Of a stretch of 64,000 nucleotides of DNA, positions 36,855 through 47,936 are shown piece after piece. A model generated the notes under the pieces. The model ran no database searches. It worked only from the letters and a program-made list of their open reading frames with translations, and was not told where the DNA came from. Both the position numbers and the translations under genes were made by a program. The stretch is taken from assembly GCA_900475325.1 (NCBI GenBank), contig LS483371.1, positions 1,860,001 through 1,924,000 on the forward strand. The letters run 5' to 3'. Position 1 is the first letter of the stretch. Every line of letters starts with the position of its first letter. The stretch is from Paucimonas lemoignei. GTDB lineage: Bacteria; Pseudomonadota; Gammaproteobacteria; Pseudomonadales; Pseudomonadaceae.

Positions 36855-37037
36855 ATGGCTGTTCAGCAGAACAAAAAATCCCGCTCTGCCCGTGACATGC
36901 GTCGTTCGCACGATGCCCTGTCGGCTAGCACTCTGTCGGTAGAAAAGACCACTGGTGAAATTCACCTGCGTCACCACGTATCGCCGGAAGGTGTTTACCG
37001 TGGTCGTAAAGTGATCGACAAGGGCGCTGACGAGTAA
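36855..37037 (+). CDS. rpmF: 50S ribosomal protein L32
   Basis: The 60-residue L32 ([20 protein letters not shown]) is the usual non-zinc form, without the CxxC motifs. A TTAGGAG Shine-Dalgarno precedes the ATG. plsX starts four bases after the stop, tying ribosome and phospholipid synthesis in one transcript. Confidence 0.98.
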   Translation: MAVQQNKKSRSARDMRRSHDALSASTLSVEKTTGEIHLRHHVSPEGVYRGRKVIDKGADE

Positions 37038-37041
37038 TTTC

Positions 37042-38049
37042 TTGTCCGCTCCGATCATCGCGATCGACGCAATGGGCGGGGACTTCGGTCCCCGCAACAT
37101 TGTTCAGGCCAGCCTCGCGTGCCTGATTGCTACGCCCTCGCTTCATCTGACCCTCGTTGGTCAAGCTCCCCTTATTGAAGAACTGATCGCCCGCCAACCT
37201 GGTGTGGATCGCTCGCGTCTGCGCGTTGTAAATGCCAGCGAAGTGATCGGCATGGATGAAAAGCCGTCTCAGGCGTTGCGTAGCAAGCCCGATTCTTCGA
37301 TGCGGGTGGCGCTGGATCTAGTGGCTGGCGGTCAGGCCCAGGCCTGTGTCAGTGCCGGTAACACCGGTGCCTTGATGGCGCTCTCGCGTTTGGTACTCAA
37401 GACCTTGCCGGGCATTGATCGCCCGGCGATGGTCGCGGCGATTCCTACCCAGCGTGGCTACTGCCAGTTGCTTGATCTGGGGGCGAACGTCGATTGCAGT
37501 GCTGACAATCTGTACCAGTTTGCCGTGATGGGCTCGGTGGCCGCCGAGGCGCTCGGGGTTGTACGGCCCAGGGTTGCGCTGCTCAACATCGGCACCGAGG
37601 ACATCAAGGGTAACCAGCAGGTCAAGCTAGCTGCGAGCCTGTTGCAGGCCGCGCCGGGCTTGAACTACACCGGATTTGTCGAGGGTGATGGCCTGTATCG
37701 AGGCGAGGCGGACGTCGTCGTTTGCGACGGCTTTGTCGGCAATATCCTGCTCAAGTCCAGTGAAGGACTTGCCAGCATGATTTCTGCGCGGATTGAAACA
37801 TTGTTCAACCAGAATCTGCTGTCGAGGGCGGTCGGTGCGCTGGCGTTGCCGCTGCTCAAGCGCTTGCAGGCTGATCTCGCGCCGGCGCGACACAATGGCG
37901 CGAGCTTTCTCGGGTTGCAGGGCATTGTCGTCAAGAGTCATGGCTCGGCCAGCATGCAGGGCTTTCAGAGCGCCATTCATCGTGCGTTGATCGAAGTGGA
38001 GGGTAACCTGCCACAACATCTGCACGGGCGCCTGGCTGAGCTGCTTTAG
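37042..38049 (+). CDS. plsX: phosphate acyltransferase PlsX
   Basis: PlsX converts acyl-ACP to acyl-phosphate, the first step of PlsX/PlsY phospholipid synthesis. The 335-residue protein starts at a TTG ([17 protein letters not shown]) and contains [20 protein letters not shown] and [24 protein letters not shown]. The TTG is fixed by the conserved IAIDAMGGD start and lack of another codon. A likely terminator separates it from fabD. Confidence 0.95.
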   Translation: MSAPIIAIDAMGGDFGPRNIVQASLACLIATPSLHLTLVGQAPLIEELIARQPGVDRSRLRVVNASEVIGMDEKPSQALRSKPDSSMRVALDLVAGGQAQACVSAGNTGALMALSRLVLKTLPGIDRPAMVAAIPTQRGYCQLLDLGANVDCSADNLYQFAVMGSVAAEALGVVRPRVALLNIGTEDIKGNQQVKLAASLLQAAPGLNYTGFVEGDGLYRGEADVVVCDGFVGNILLKSSEGLASMISARIETLFNQNLLSRAVGALALPLLKRLQADLAPARHNGASFLGLQGIVVKSHGSASMQGFQSAIHRALIEVEGNLPQHLHGRLAELL

Positions 38050-38096
38050 GGTGTGTGTGCAGCGTTTATGCTCGTCGTCCGCTAGAATGTGACCCT

Positions 38097-38134
38097 GCTG
38101 ACTGGCCAGTCATCAAACTGGCGGCTCAGTTTTT
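38097..38134 (+). terminator. possible terminator after plsX
   Basis: GCCAGT and ACTGGC pair around a CATCAA loop, extended by an outer CTGA/TCAG pairing across an internal loop, and followed by TTTTT. It may be partial, as fabD is usually cotranscribed. Confidence 0.45.
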
Positions 38135-38201
38135 AACGAATTCTTCGCGCTCGGTCATGGCCGGGCGTTTATTTTGACGACCACAATCAGAGGCTTGTTC
38201 A

Positions 38202-39140
38202 ATGTCTGCATCCCTCGCATTCGTCTTCCCGGGTCAGGGCTCCCAGTCTCTGGGTATGCTGGCCGACCAGGGCGCGCAACACCCGCTGATCCTTGATACT
38301 TTCGAGCAGGCATCCGATGCCTTGGGTTATGACCTTTGGGCTTTGACTCAGCAAGGTCCAGCCGAACTGCTCAATCAGACCGACAAGACCCAGCCTGCCA
38401 TCCTGACCGCTTCCATTGCCCTCTGGCACGTATGGCTGGCTGAAGGCGGCGCGGTTCCGGCGTATGTTGCCGGTCACAGCCTGGGTGAATACAGCGCCCT
38501 GGTTGCCGCCCAAAGCCTGAGCCTGGCCGATGCGGTCAAGCTGGTGGAGCGTCGTGGTCAGCTGATGCAGGAAGCGGTTCCGGCCGGTCAGGGTGGCATG
38601 GCCGCCATCCTGGGCCTGGACGATGCCGATGTGATTGCCGCCTGTGCCGAAGCGGCGCAGGGCGAGGTGGTCAGTGCGGTGAACTTCAACTCCCCAGGCC
38701 AGGTCGTCATTGCCGGTGCCGCAGAAGCGGTCAAGCGTGCCATGGAGCTGTGCAAGGCCCGTGGTGCCAAGCGTGCATTGCCGCTGCCGGTGAGCGTTCC
38801 GTCCCATTGCGAATTGATGCGCCCTGCGGCAGAGCGCTTTGCTGCGTCCATCGAGGCGATTGAGTGGCAGGAACCCAATATTGCACTGGTGCAGAACGTC
38901 AGTGCCGCTGCAGTGAGTGATCTGGCTACGCTCAAGCGTGATTTGTTGGAGCAGTTGTACAAGCCGGTTCGCTGGGTGGAATCCATCCAGTGCCTGGCAA
39001 GCCATGGTGCGACCCAGCTGGTTGAATGTGGGCCGGGCAAAGTACTGGCTGGTCTGAACAAGCGTTGCGCCGAAGGCGTGACAACCTACAACCTGGATAC
39101 CCCGGATGCCTTCGCCGCCGCTCGCGCGGCGCTGGCCTGA
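38202..39140 (+). CDS. fabD: malonyl CoA-acyl carrier protein transacylase
   Basis: FabD loads malonate onto ACP for fatty acid synthesis. The 312-residue protein has FVFPGQGSQS, the nucleophile motif GHSLGEYSAL and NFNSPGQVVIAG, followed by PVSVPSHCELM with the catalytic histidine and VECGPGKVL. The ATG at 38202 has AGAGG upstream. fabG follows after 15 bases. Confidence 0.97.
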   Translation: MSASLAFVFPGQGSQSLGMLADQGAQHPLILDTFEQASDALGYDLWALTQQGPAELLNQTDKTQPAILTASIALWHVWLAEGGAVPAYVAGHSLGEYSALVAAQSLSLADAVKLVERRGQLMQEAVPAGQGGMAAILGLDDADVIAACAEAAQGEVVSAVNFNSPGQVVIAGAAEAVKRAMELCKARGAKRALPLPVSVPSHCELMRPAAERFAASIEAIEWQEPNIALVQNVSAAAVSDLATLKRDLLEQLYKPVRWVESIQCLASHGATQLVECGPGKVLAGLNKRCAEGVTTYNLDTPDAFAAARAALA

Positions 39141-39155
39141 TTAGGAGAAACTTGC

Positions 39156-39899
39156 ATGAGTCTGCAAGGTAAAGTTGCACTGGTCACTGGTGCCAGCCGC
39201 GGGATTGGCCAAGCCATTGCCCTGGAATTGGGTCGCAATGGCGCGATCGTGGTGGGAACGGCGACTTCCGAGTCCGGTGCCGAACGCATCAGCGCTACCT
39301 TCAAGGAAAACGGCATCGAAGGCTTTGGCCTGATGCTGGATGTCTGCAGTGCCGCTTCTGTGGAAGCGACACTGTCGCTGATCCAGGAACGAGTTGGCGC
39401 GCCGCTGATCCTGGTCAATAACGCCGGTATCACCCGTGACAACCTGATGATGCGCATGAAAGATGACGAATGGCATGATGTCGTCGATACCAACCTGAAC
39501 AGCCTGTTCCGCCTCTCCAAGGGCGTTTTGCGTGGCATGACCAAGGCGCGTTGGGGTCGAATCATCAGTATTGGCTCTGTTGTGGGTGCCATGGGCAACG
39601 CAGGCCAAGTAAACTACGCATCCGCTAAAGCAGGGCTGGAAGGTTTCAGTCGTGCCTTGGCTCGGGAAGTAGGTTCGCGTTCGGTTACCGTCAACTCGGT
39701 AGCCCCCGGTTTCATTGATACCGACATGACCCGCGAACTGCCGGAAACGCAGCGTGAGACCCTGATCAACCAGATTCCTCTGGGACGTCTGGGGCAGGCG
39801 CAAGAGATTGCGCACGTGGTCGCTTTTCTCGCGTCTGACGGTGCAGCCTACGTTACCGGGGCTACAATCCCGGTGAACGGCGGCATGTACATGAGCTAA
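39156..39899 (+). CDS. fabG: 3-oxoacyl-ACP reductase
   Basis: This NADPH-dependent SDR reduces beta-ketoacyl-ACP. The 247-residue protein has the cofactor motif TGASRGIGQAIA, NNAGITRDN and the catalytic serine (IISIGSVVGAMG), followed by YASAKAG and the C-terminal TGATIPVNGGMYMS. The order fabD-fabG-acpP-fabF is the classical fab cluster. AGGAG precedes the ATG. Confidence 0.97.
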   Translation: MSLQGKVALVTGASRGIGQAIALELGRNGAIVVGTATSESGAERISATFKENGIEGFGLMLDVCSAASVEATLSLIQERVGAPLILVNNAGITRDNLMMRMKDDEWHDVVDTNLNSLFRLSKGVLRGMTKARWGRIISIGSVVGAMGNAGQVNYASAKAGLEGFSRALAREVGSRSVTVNSVAPGFIDTDMTRELPETQRETLINQIPLGRLGQAQEIAHVVAFLASDGAAYVTGATIPVNGGMYMS

Positions 39900-40013
39900 A
39901 AGTGACGCACTGCATCAAAAAAATGTCATACGTGCTGTCTAAAATCCGTTATAAAGCTGCAATCTATTTGATGGGCAGATGAGCGGTGCGGTTCGAAGGG
40001 GTGAGCATTAAGC

Positions 40014-40041
40014 TTGAAATGCGCAAAACCTCTTCTATACA
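40014..40041 (+). promoter_or_regulatory. acpP sigma-70 promoter
   Basis: TTGAAA (40014-40019), 16-base spacer, TATACA (40036-40041), in the 194-base gap between fabG and acpP. A dedicated promoter fits the much higher demand for ACP than for FabD/FabG. Confidence 0.7.
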
Positions 40042-40093
40042 CTTACCCACCGGTCAGTTGCCCGAATTTGTCCACTAGGAGTTAAAACTAGGT

Positions 40094-40330
40094 ATGAGCA
40101 CCATCGAAGAGCGCGTCAAGAAAATCGTTACCGAGCAACTTGGCGTCAAGGCTGAGGAAGTTACCAACAGTGCTTCCTTCGTTGAAGACCTGGGTGCTGA
40201 CTCCCTTGATACCGTTGAGCTGGTGATGGCTCTGGAAGAGGAATTCGAGACTGAAATCCCTGACGAAGAAGCTGAGAAAATCACTACCGTTCAAGCTGCA
40301 ATCGATTACGTTACTGCCCACCAGGCGTAA
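40094..40330 (+). CDS. acpP: acyl carrier protein
   Basis: A 78-residue acidic ACP. The phosphopantetheine attachment site is Ser37 in [20 protein letters not shown]. It carries growing acyl chains for FabF, FabG and FabD encoded around it, for lipid A acyltransferases and for PlsX. A GGAG lies 12 bases before the ATG. Own promoter and own terminator bracket the gene. Confidence 0.98.
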   Translation: MSTIEERVKKIVTEQLGVKAEEVTNSASFVEDLGADSLDTVELVMALEEEFETEIPDEEAEKITTVQAAIDYVTAHQA

Positions 40331-40359
40331 GATTTTGTAATCGTTGTTGCTGTCATGGG

Positions 40360-40394
40360 AAAACCGCACTGCCTTACCGGCGTGCGGTTTTTTC
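40360..40394 (+). terminator. acpP terminator
   Basis: AAAACCGCAC and GTGCGGTTTT form a 10-bp stem with a 12-base loop, followed by TTT, 30 bases after the acpP stop. Some read-through to fabF is likely. Confidence 0.9.
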
Positions 40395-40441
40395 TTTAAA
40401 ACGATGTTTTTAGGTCGTCAATGAGAGAAGAGGAGAGTCCT

Positions 40442-41686
40442 GTGTCGCGTAGACGCGTCGTGGTCACCGGTATGGGTATGCTGTCGCCATTGGGTACGGA
40501 TGTGCCAAGCAGTTGGCAGGGCATTCTGGCTGGTCGCAGTGGCATCGGCCTTATCGAGCACACGGACCTTTCGGCTTATACGACCCGCTTTGGCGGTTCG
40601 ATCAAAGGCTTCAACGTCGAAGAGTATCTGGCGCCCAAAGAGGCTCGCCGGCTCGATCTTTTCATCCAGTACGGTCTCGCTGCCAGCTTTCAGGCTGTGC
40701 GTAATTCCGGTCTGGAAGTCACTGATGCAAATCGCGAGCGCATTGGCGTTGCCATGGGTTCGGGTATCGGTGGCCTGACCAATATCGAAAACAACAGCCG
40801 TTCACTGCATGAGCAGGGTCCGGGGCGTATCTCGCCGTTTTTCGTGCCGGGTTCGATCATCAACATGATTTCCGGGTTCCTGTCGATCCACCTGGGCGCA
40901 CAGGGGCCTAATTACGCCATCGCCACCGCCTGTACCACCGGTACACATTGCATTGGCATGGCGGCACGCAACATCGCTTATGGCGAAGCAGACGTCATGA
41001 TCGCCGGTGGTGCCGAAATGGCAGCCTGCGGTCTGGGCATGGGCGGCTTCGGTGCTTCCCGTGCACTCTCGACCCGTAATGACGATCCGACTCGCGCCAG
41101 TCGTCCGTGGGACAAAGGCCGTGACGGTTTCGTGCTGTCCGATGGTGCCGGCGCTCTGGTGCTAGAAGAGCTGGAGCACGCCAAGGCGCGTGGTGCGACG
41201 ATTTACGCCGAGCTCATTGGCTTCGGCATGAGCGGTGATGCCTATCACATGACCTCGCCGCCGGATGACGGTGCAGGGGCTGCGCGCTGCATCGTCAATG
41301 CGCTGCGCGATGCCAAGGTCAACGCCGACGAGGTCCAGTACATCAATGCCCACGGCACCTCCACGCCGGCGGGTGACCTCGCTGAAGCCAATGCGATCAA
41401 GAGTGTGTTTGGTGATCACGCCTACAAACTGGCCGTGAGTTCGACCAAGTCCATGACCGGTCACTTGCTGGGTGCTGCAGGCGCTGTAGAAGCGATCTTC
41501 AGCGTGCTGGCCATTAACGGCCAGGTGGCGCCGCCTACGATCAACCTCGATGAGCCGGGCGAGGGCTGCGATCTGGATTTCGTACCTCATGAAGCGCGCA
41601 ACATGCCGATCGATGTGGTGCTGTCCAACTCCTTTGGCTTCGGCGGTACCAACGGCTCACTGGTGTTCCGCCGGTTCGCCGAGTAA
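40442..41686 (+). CDS. fabF: beta-ketoacyl-ACP synthase II
   Basis: This condensing enzyme elongates acyl-ACP, including the temperature-controlled C16:1 to C18:1 step. The 414-residue product begins at a GTG ([18 protein letters not shown]) with a strong AGAGGAGAG six bases upstream; an ATG at 40421 is in frame but would hide that signal inside the gene. The catalytic triad is visible: Cys in [12 protein letters not shown], His in NAHGTSTP and His in [11 protein letters not shown]. It overlaps pabC by one base (TAATG). Confidence 0.97.
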   Translation: MSRRRVVVTGMGMLSPLGTDVPSSWQGILAGRSGIGLIEHTDLSAYTTRFGGSIKGFNVEEYLAPKEARRLDLFIQYGLAASFQAVRNSGLEVTDANRERIGVAMGSGIGGLTNIENNSRSLHEQGPGRISPFFVPGSIINMISGFLSIHLGAQGPNYAIATACTTGTHCIGMAARNIAYGEADVMIAGGAEMAACGLGMGGFGASRALSTRNDDPTRASRPWDKGRDGFVLSDGAGALVLEELEHAKARGATIYAELIGFGMSGDAYHMTSPPDDGAGAARCIVNALRDAKVNADEVQYINAHGTSTPAGDLAEANAIKSVFGDHAYKLAVSSTKSMTGHLLGAAGAVEAIFSVLAINGQVAPPTINLDEPGEGCDLDFVPHEARNMPIDVVLSNSFGFGGTNGSLVFRRFAE

Positions 41687-42504
41687 TGCCTGACTGGATC
41701 GATGGCCAACCTGCCAGCGCGCTCTCTGTCAGAGACAGGGGCCTGGCTTACGGCGATGGCTTGTTTGAAACCATCGCTGTAAAGGCGGGGAGACCATTGC
41801 TGCTGGATCGTCACGTGCAACGCCTGCTCGGTGGTTGTGAGCGTCTGGCGATCCCGATCGACCCCACGCTGATCCATCACGAGCTGCTGGCTTTTGCTGC
41901 CCAGCTCGGCGAGGGCGTCCTGAAGCTGATTCTGACCCGGGGCGATGGCCAGCGAGGCTACGCGCCTTCCAGCGATGCTGAACCTAGAAGAATTCTCCAG
42001 GGCAGCCCGGCGCCAGCCTATCCGTCGAGTCACGCCGAACACGGCATCCGGCTGTTCCCCTGTGCAACCCGTCTGGCCGAGCAACCACTGCTGGCGGGCT
42101 TGAAGCATCTGAATCGCCTTGAGCAGGTACTGGCGCGCTCCGAATGGCAGGATGCTACCCATGCCGAAGGCTTGATGCGCGATATCAGCGGACGGATTAT
42201 CGAAGGGGTCTACAGCAACCTGTTCCTGATCAAGGATCAGACATTGCTGACCGCTGACCTGAGCCGTTGTGGGGTCGCTGGCGTCATGCGTGCCGAGTTG
42301 CTTGAGCAGGCCAGTCAACTGGGTATTGCTTCGAGCATTCGCGACTTGCACAGCATTGACCTGCAACACGCCGACGAAGTCTTTGTCTGTAACAGTGTCT
42401 ATGGCATCTGGCCTGTCACCGGCTTCGAACAGCTGAGCTGGCCGGTCGGTCCGCTCACCCGTAAACTGCAACGCACAGCCCATGCGCTTCTGGATATCGC
42501 TTAG
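41686..42504 (+). CDS. pabC: 4-amino-4-deoxychorismate lyase
   Basis: This PLP enzyme releases p-aminobenzoate for folate synthesis. The 272-residue class IV aminotransferase-fold protein has DRGLAYGDGLFETI at the start, and GLKHLNRLEQVLAR with the PLP lysine. EGVYSNLFLIKDQTLLTADLS and FVCNSVYGIWPV follow. Overlaps with fabF and mltG by one base each show coupled translation. The order fabF-pabC-mltG-tmk-holB is conserved in gammaproteobacteria. Confidence 0.95.
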   Translation: MPDWIDGQPASALSVRDRGLAYGDGLFETIAVKAGRPLLLDRHVQRLLGGCERLAIPIDPTLIHHELLAFAAQLGEGVLKLILTRGDGQRGYAPSSDAEPRRILQGSPAPAYPSSHAEHGIRLFPCATRLAEQPLLAGLKHLNRLEQVLARSEWQDATHAEGLMRDISGRIIEGVYSNLFLIKDQTLLTADLSRCGVAGVMRAELLEQASQLGIASSIRDLHSIDLQHADEVFVCNSVYGIWPVTGFEQLSWPVGPLTRKLQRTAHALLDIA

Positions 42505-43700
42505 TGATTCGAAAATTATTGCTGTTACTGGAAACCGGTGTCGTCCTGGTGGGTCTTGGCCTGGGCGTGGCTTACTGGCAGCAGAAAGAGGCGCTGCACC
42601 AACCCTTGAACGTCAGTCAGGAACAACTGCTGGACGTTCCTGCCGGTTCCACGCCGACAGGCCTGCTCAACCGTCTGCAGACCGAGGGGGTGATCAAGGA
42701 CGCGTTCTGGCTGCGTCTCTACTGGCGCTTCAATCTGGCGGACGAGTCGCTGCACAGTGGTGAGTACCGCATGACGCCAGGGATGGATGCCCAGGGCTTG
42801 CTTGCGCTGTGGCAGCGGGGCGAAGTGGTGCAGTACAGCGTGACCCTGGTCGAAGGCTGGAACTTCCGCCAGGTTCGAGCGGCACTGGCCAAACAGCCCA
42901 AGCTGGAACAAACCCTCGCGGGCCTCACAGACACCGAGCTGATGAGCAAAATCGGCCACCCGGACGTGTTCCCCGAAGGTCGATTTTTCCCCGACACCTA
43001 TCGCTTCGTACGTGGCATGAGTGATGCCGAATTGCTCAAGCAGGCCTATAAGCGTCTGGATGAAGTGCTCGATGAAGAATGGGCCAAGCGCGCTCCCGAG
43101 GCGCCGTATTCGAACCCTTATCAGGCGCTGATCATGGCCTCGCTGGTTGAGAAGGAGACCGGTGTGCCTCAAGAGCGTGGGCAGATCGCCGGTGTGTTTG
43201 TTCGGCGTCTTGAGCTGGGCATGCTGCTGCAGACCGACCCGACCGTGATTTATGGGATGGGCGAGCGCTACAACGGCAAGTTGACCCGGGCTCATCTTCG
43301 CGAGCCCACCCCTTACAACACCTATGTGATTGCCGGTTTGCCGCCGACGCCCATCTCCCTGGTCGGTCGTGAAGCGATTCATGCCGCGCTCAATCCGGTT
43401 GCGGGTAAAAGCCTGTACTTCGTCGCGCGCGGCGACGGCAGCCATGTGTTTTCCAACGATCTGGACGCTCACAATGCGGCCGTTCGCGAGTACCAACTCA
43501 AGCGCCGTGCAGATTACCGCTCCAGTCCGGCGCCTGCTCCGGCAGCAACGCCTGAACCCGCTCCGGTCGTCACGCCTGCGACCCCGGCCGAGCCGACGCC
43601 GCCTGTCGAGCCCGACGCGACCGTAGACGCCCCCGCAGCGCAAGGTGCCGAGCCGCCTGCTGACAGTGCCGCTGCGCAGAGTGAGCAAAGCCCTAAATGA
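42504..43700 (+). CDS. mltG: endolytic murein transglycosylase MltG
   Basis: MltG cleaves nascent glycan strands and sets their length. The 398-residue protein starts at a GTG, has one N-terminal membrane helix (LLLLLETGVVLVGLGLGVAY), a LysM-like subdomain and the YceG catalytic domain with the glutamate in MASLVEKETGVPQERGQIA and LLQTDPTVIYG. A Pro/Ala-rich tail of about 55 residues (PAPAATPEPAPVVTP ...) goes beyond E. coli MltG (340) and lies in the periplasm with no known role. Confidence 0.95.
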   Translation: MIRKLLLLLETGVVLVGLGLGVAYWQQKEALHQPLNVSQEQLLDVPAGSTPTGLLNRLQTEGVIKDAFWLRLYWRFNLADESLHSGEYRMTPGMDAQGLLALWQRGEVVQYSVTLVEGWNFRQVRAALAKQPKLEQTLAGLTDTELMSKIGHPDVFPEGRFFPDTYRFVRGMSDAELLKQAYKRLDEVLDEEWAKRAPEAPYSNPYQALIMASLVEKETGVPQERGQIAGVFVRRLELGMLLQTDPTVIYGMGERYNGKLTRAHLREPTPYNTYVIAGLPPTPISLVGREAIHAALNPVAGKSLYFVARGDGSHVFSNDLDAHNAAVREYQLKRRADYRSSPAPAPAATPEPAPVVTPATPAEPTPPVEPDATVDAPAAQGAEPPADSAAAQSEQSPK

Positions 43701-43710
43701 AGATGACTGA

Positions 43711-45334
<1,624 letters not shown>

Positions 45335-45364
45335 GATTACTCATTCCCGATCCAAGGAGTTGTC

Positions 45365-45721
45365 ATGAGCTTGCCGCTGAATTCCGGTCCACGTAATGGC
45401 ATTTTATCCCTGACCATCAAGGACAAGTCTGTCCTGTACGCCGCCTACATGCCGTTCATCAAGAACGGCGGGCTGTTCATCCCCACCAGCAAAAGCTACA
45501 AGCTGGGTGATGAGGTGTTCATGCTGCTCAACCTGATGGATGAGCCGGAGAAGGTGCCGGTGGCGGGCAAGGTCACCTGGATTACGCCCAAGGGCGCTCA
45601 GGGTAACCGTGCCGCGGGCGTCGGCGTGCAATTCAATGACGGGGACAATACCGCGCGCAATCTGATTGAAACCTACCTGGCCGGTGCTTTGAAATCCGAC
45701 CGTCCGACCCACACGATGTAG
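45365..45721 (+). CDS. pilZ: type IV pilus assembly protein PilZ
   Basis: A 118-residue protein that founded the PilZ domain family. Unlike most PilZ domains it lacks the RxxxR and D/NxSxxG c-di-GMP signature (here NGGLFIPT), so it should work as a protein-protein adaptor. In Xanthomonas and Pseudomonas PilZ connects FimX to PilB. AAGGAG precedes the ATG. FimV, another pilus-assembly protein, is encoded 4.6 kb away, though in a different transcript. Confidence 0.93.
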   Translation: MSLPLNSGPRNGILSLTIKDKSVLYAAYMPFIKNGGLFIPTSKSYKLGDEVFMLLNLMDEPEKVPVAGKVTWITPKGAQGNRAAGVGVQFNDGDNTARNLIETYLAGALKSDRPTHTM

Positions 45722-45733
45722 ATGCCTGATTCC

Positions 45734-46519
45734 ATGCTTGTAGATTCCCATTGTCACCTCGACCGTCTAGACCTCGCCGAGCACGCTGGCTCCCTTGATG
45801 CTGCGCTTGACGCAGCCCGGGCGCGGGGCGTTGGTCATTTTCTCTGTATCGGTGTCAGTGCCGATAACGCTGCGGCAGTCAAAAGCCTCGCTGAGCGTTA
45901 TGACGACGTGGATTGCTCCGTGGGTATCCACCCGCTGGACTTGAAGCCCGGCGAAGCGCCCGCGCTGGACTGGCTGCTTGAGGAGTTGAATCATCCGCGG
46001 GTGGTCGCCATTGGCGAGACGGGTCTGGATTACCACTACGAGCCTGAAGCGGCAGAGCTGCAACAGGCTTCGTTTCGTCTGCACCTTGAGGCCGCCAAGG
46101 TCACTGCAAAGCCGGTGATCGTCCACACCCGGGGCGCGCGTGCTGACACCCTGGCGCTCTTGCGTGAAGCGGCGTTGCCCCAGGGCGGCGTCCTGCACTG
46201 CTTCACCGAAGACTGGGACATGGCCAAAGCCGCGCTGGATTTGGGGTTCTATATCTCGTTGTCCGGAATTGTCACCTTCCGCAATGCCGATGCCCTTCGC
46301 GACGTCGCGCGCCAAGTGCCTGCCGACCGCTTGCTGGTTGAAACCGATTCGCCTTACCTGGCGCCGATTCCGTATCGCGGCAAACCGAATCTGCCGCAAT
46401 ACGTGCGCGAAGTGGCCGAGTTTCTGGCCATGTTGCGCGGTGAGTCGTATGACGATTTTGCCGCGATGACCACGGCCAACTTCGCTCGGCTGTTTCCGTT
46501 AGCCCATGTGAAGAGCTGA
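45734..46519 (+). CDS. TatD-family metal-dependent hydrolase
   Basis: This 261-residue TIM-barrel DNase/hydrolase has metal ligands VDSHCHLDRL, GETGLDYHY, VIHTRG, LHCFTED and VETDSPYLAP. It corresponds to the YcfH-type member linked to holB in many genomes. E. coli TatD is a 3'-5' exonuclease; YcfH's substrate is not established. Two in-frame ATG codons (45722 and 45734) exist; the second is chosen because the conserved sequence starts there. It ends the fab-to-tatD gene run. Confidence 0.9.
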   Translation: MLVDSHCHLDRLDLAEHAGSLDAALDAARARGVGHFLCIGVSADNAAAVKSLAERYDDVDCSVGIHPLDLKPGEAPALDWLLEELNHPRVVAIGETGLDYHYEPEAAELQQASFRLHLEAAKVTAKPVIVHTRGARADTLALLREAALPQGGVLHCFTEDWDMAKAALDLGFYISLSGIVTFRNADALRDVARQVPADRLLVETDSPYLAPIPYRGKPNLPQYVREVAEFLAMLRGESYDDFAAMTTANFARLFPLAHVKS

Positions 46520-46544
46520 GGCGCTCAAAGCCTGAATCCCGGGC

Positions 46545-46662
46545 AAAAAAAACCCGGGTTCTGGGGGGTGAATCCGGGTTAAGACCATTAGGAGTAAAAC
46601 AAAGGTGCGCTATCCGTCGGCACCTTTACTGGCGCGTCACTTGGGGGAGATGCCGCGCCAAC
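46545..46662 (-). ncRNA. rgsA: probable small RNA RgsA (P16)
   Basis: On the minus strand a transcript of about 118 bases is predicted. It has a -10 AATACT (46674-46669) in the context CCAATACTTACACC, which resembles RpoS promoters. The body has a GGTGC/GCACC hairpin (near 46601-46627). At the end is an intrinsic terminator, where AACCCGG and CCGGGTT pair around a C-rich loop, followed by eight T. The terminator faces away from all flanking genes, so it needs its own transcript. In P. aeruginosa, from memory, rgsA (PA2958.1) lies next to the tatD/pilZ genes, is about 120 bases long and depends on RpoS and GacA. Identity rests on position, size and promoter type. Confidence 0.72.
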
Positions 46663-46780
46663 GGTGTAAGTATTGGCCAGTATTGCTGCGCGTCCAGTCG
46701 CTTTTGTACGTTTTTTAAACAGTTTTGGAATAGCACGGCTGCTGCTGAGTTCGATCTGGCGCTATGGGTGCTGCTGCCCC

Positions 46781-46806
46781 TGTAGAAGCTGCCGAAGGCT
46801 GCGAAA
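46781..46806. repeat. decayed REP unit, CTGCCGAAGGCTGC class
   Basis: TGTAGAAGCTGCCGAAGGCT then GCGAA is one mismatch from the REP class seen at 11765. Its partner (near 46847-46866) is badly degraded. The rest of the 46663-47008 gap should hold the TetR gene promoter; I see nothing else. Confidence 0.6.
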
Positions 46807-47008
46807 CGCGTCGTGTCAGCCAGGCCGCATTTGTCGCGTCCGTAACCTGCGACAACTCCTGCAGGACCGGGGTGCGCCCAGAATACTCCTGATCTGTAGC
46901 GCCCGCGTTCTGCGCATTTGCGTTGCCATGGTGGGATGATCCGTGCAATTTCGCGCCAGTTAGGCATAATACCGGGCTTCGATTTAGAGCCCCTACAGAC
47001 CCTTTCCT

Positions 47009-47686
47009 ATGCAAAAAGAACCTCGTAAGGTCCGTGAGTTTCGCCGCCGCGAGCAGGAAATCCTCGACACCGCGCTAAAGCTTTTCCTCGATGAAGGAGA
47101 AGACAGCGTCACCGTCGAGATGATTGCGGATGCTGTGGGTATCGGCAAAGGCACCATTTACAAGCACTTCAAATCCAAGGCTGAAATCTATCTGCGCCTG
47201 ATGCTCGACTACGAGCGTGATTTGAACGAGCTGCTGCACTCTGCTGACCTGGAAAAGGACAAGGAGGCGCTGTCCCGCGCCTACTTCGAATTCCGTATGC
47301 GTGATCCGCAGCGTTATCGGTTGTTCGACCGGCTCGAAGAAAAGGTCGTTAAAGGCAATCAGGTGCCTGAAATGGTCGAGGAGCTGCACAAGATTCGCGC
47401 CTCGAACTTCGAGCATCTGACGCTGCTGATCAAAGGCCGTATCAACGAAGGCAAGCTGGAGGACGTCCCGCCATATTTCCACTACTGCGCAGCCTGGGCC
47501 TTGGTGCATGGCGCTGTGGCGCTTTACCACTCGCCGTTCTGGAGCAATGTGCTGGAAGATCAGGAAGGCTTCTTTCAATTCCTCATGGATATCGGCGTGC
47601 GGATGGGCAACAAGCGCAAGCGTGACCCGGATGCGGTGACTGAAGTGGCGGCAACTGAGCCCAAGAGCGATCCTGCTGACATCTGA
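47009..47686 (+). CDS. TetR-family transcriptional regulator
   Basis: A 225-residue regulator. The N-terminal helix-turn-helix is clear (ILDTALKLFLDEGEDSVTVE then IADAVGIGKGTIYKHFKSKAEIYLRLML). The C-terminal ligand domain is unassigned and ends in a charged tail. The ortholog in P. aeruginosa lies near rgsA and tatD by synteny. Target and ligand are unknown. The ATG at 47009 is the first codon before the conserved domain; the Shine-Dalgarno is weak. It is followed by a REPIN. Confidence 0.9.
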   Translation: MQKEPRKVREFRRREQEILDTALKLFLDEGEDSVTVEMIADAVGIGKGTIYKHFKSKAEIYLRLMLDYERDLNELLHSADLEKDKEALSRAYFEFRMRDPQRYRLFDRLEEKVVKGNQVPEMVEELHKIRASNFEHLTLLIKGRINEGKLEDVPPYFHYCAAWALVHGAVALYHSPFWSNVLEDQEGFFQFLMDIGVRMGNKRKRDPDAVTEVAATEPKSDPADI

Positions 47687-47704
47687 TGCCGCCTGAAGTA
47701 AATC

Positions 47705-47797
47705 TGTGGGAGCGAATTCATTCGCGAAGAGGCCAGTACAGTCGATGTATCTTTATCGGCTTCAGTATTGCCTTCGCGAATGAATTCGCTCCCACAG
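47705..47797. repeat. REPIN, GAATTC class
   Basis: A third copy of the doublet with the shared spacer (GTACAGTCGATG ... ATCGGCTTCAGTATTGCC), slightly diverged from 7171 and 11851. Confidence 0.9.
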
Positions 47798-47936
47798 GGT
47801 TCCCATCCCGCCGAAATTTGCCCTCCTGTTTTATGCCATGAAGCGCAGATTATTCGCCTCCATGGCCGCTCTGGCGCGGAAGCTGCATTCGCTGACCATT
47901 CGCCGGTTTTCCGTCACCGGCATTTGGGAGGGAATA

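Noticed and set aside
46626..46967. 113-codon minus-strand frame upstream of the TetR gene
   Set aside because: It covers a decayed REP unit and the sRNA promoter region and resembles no protein family.
47838..47936. longer N-terminus for the DUF4823 protein
   Set aside because: The lipoprotein signal peptide starts exactly at the internal ATG at 47937, which has a GGGAGGG ribosome site; a 33-residue extension would bury it.
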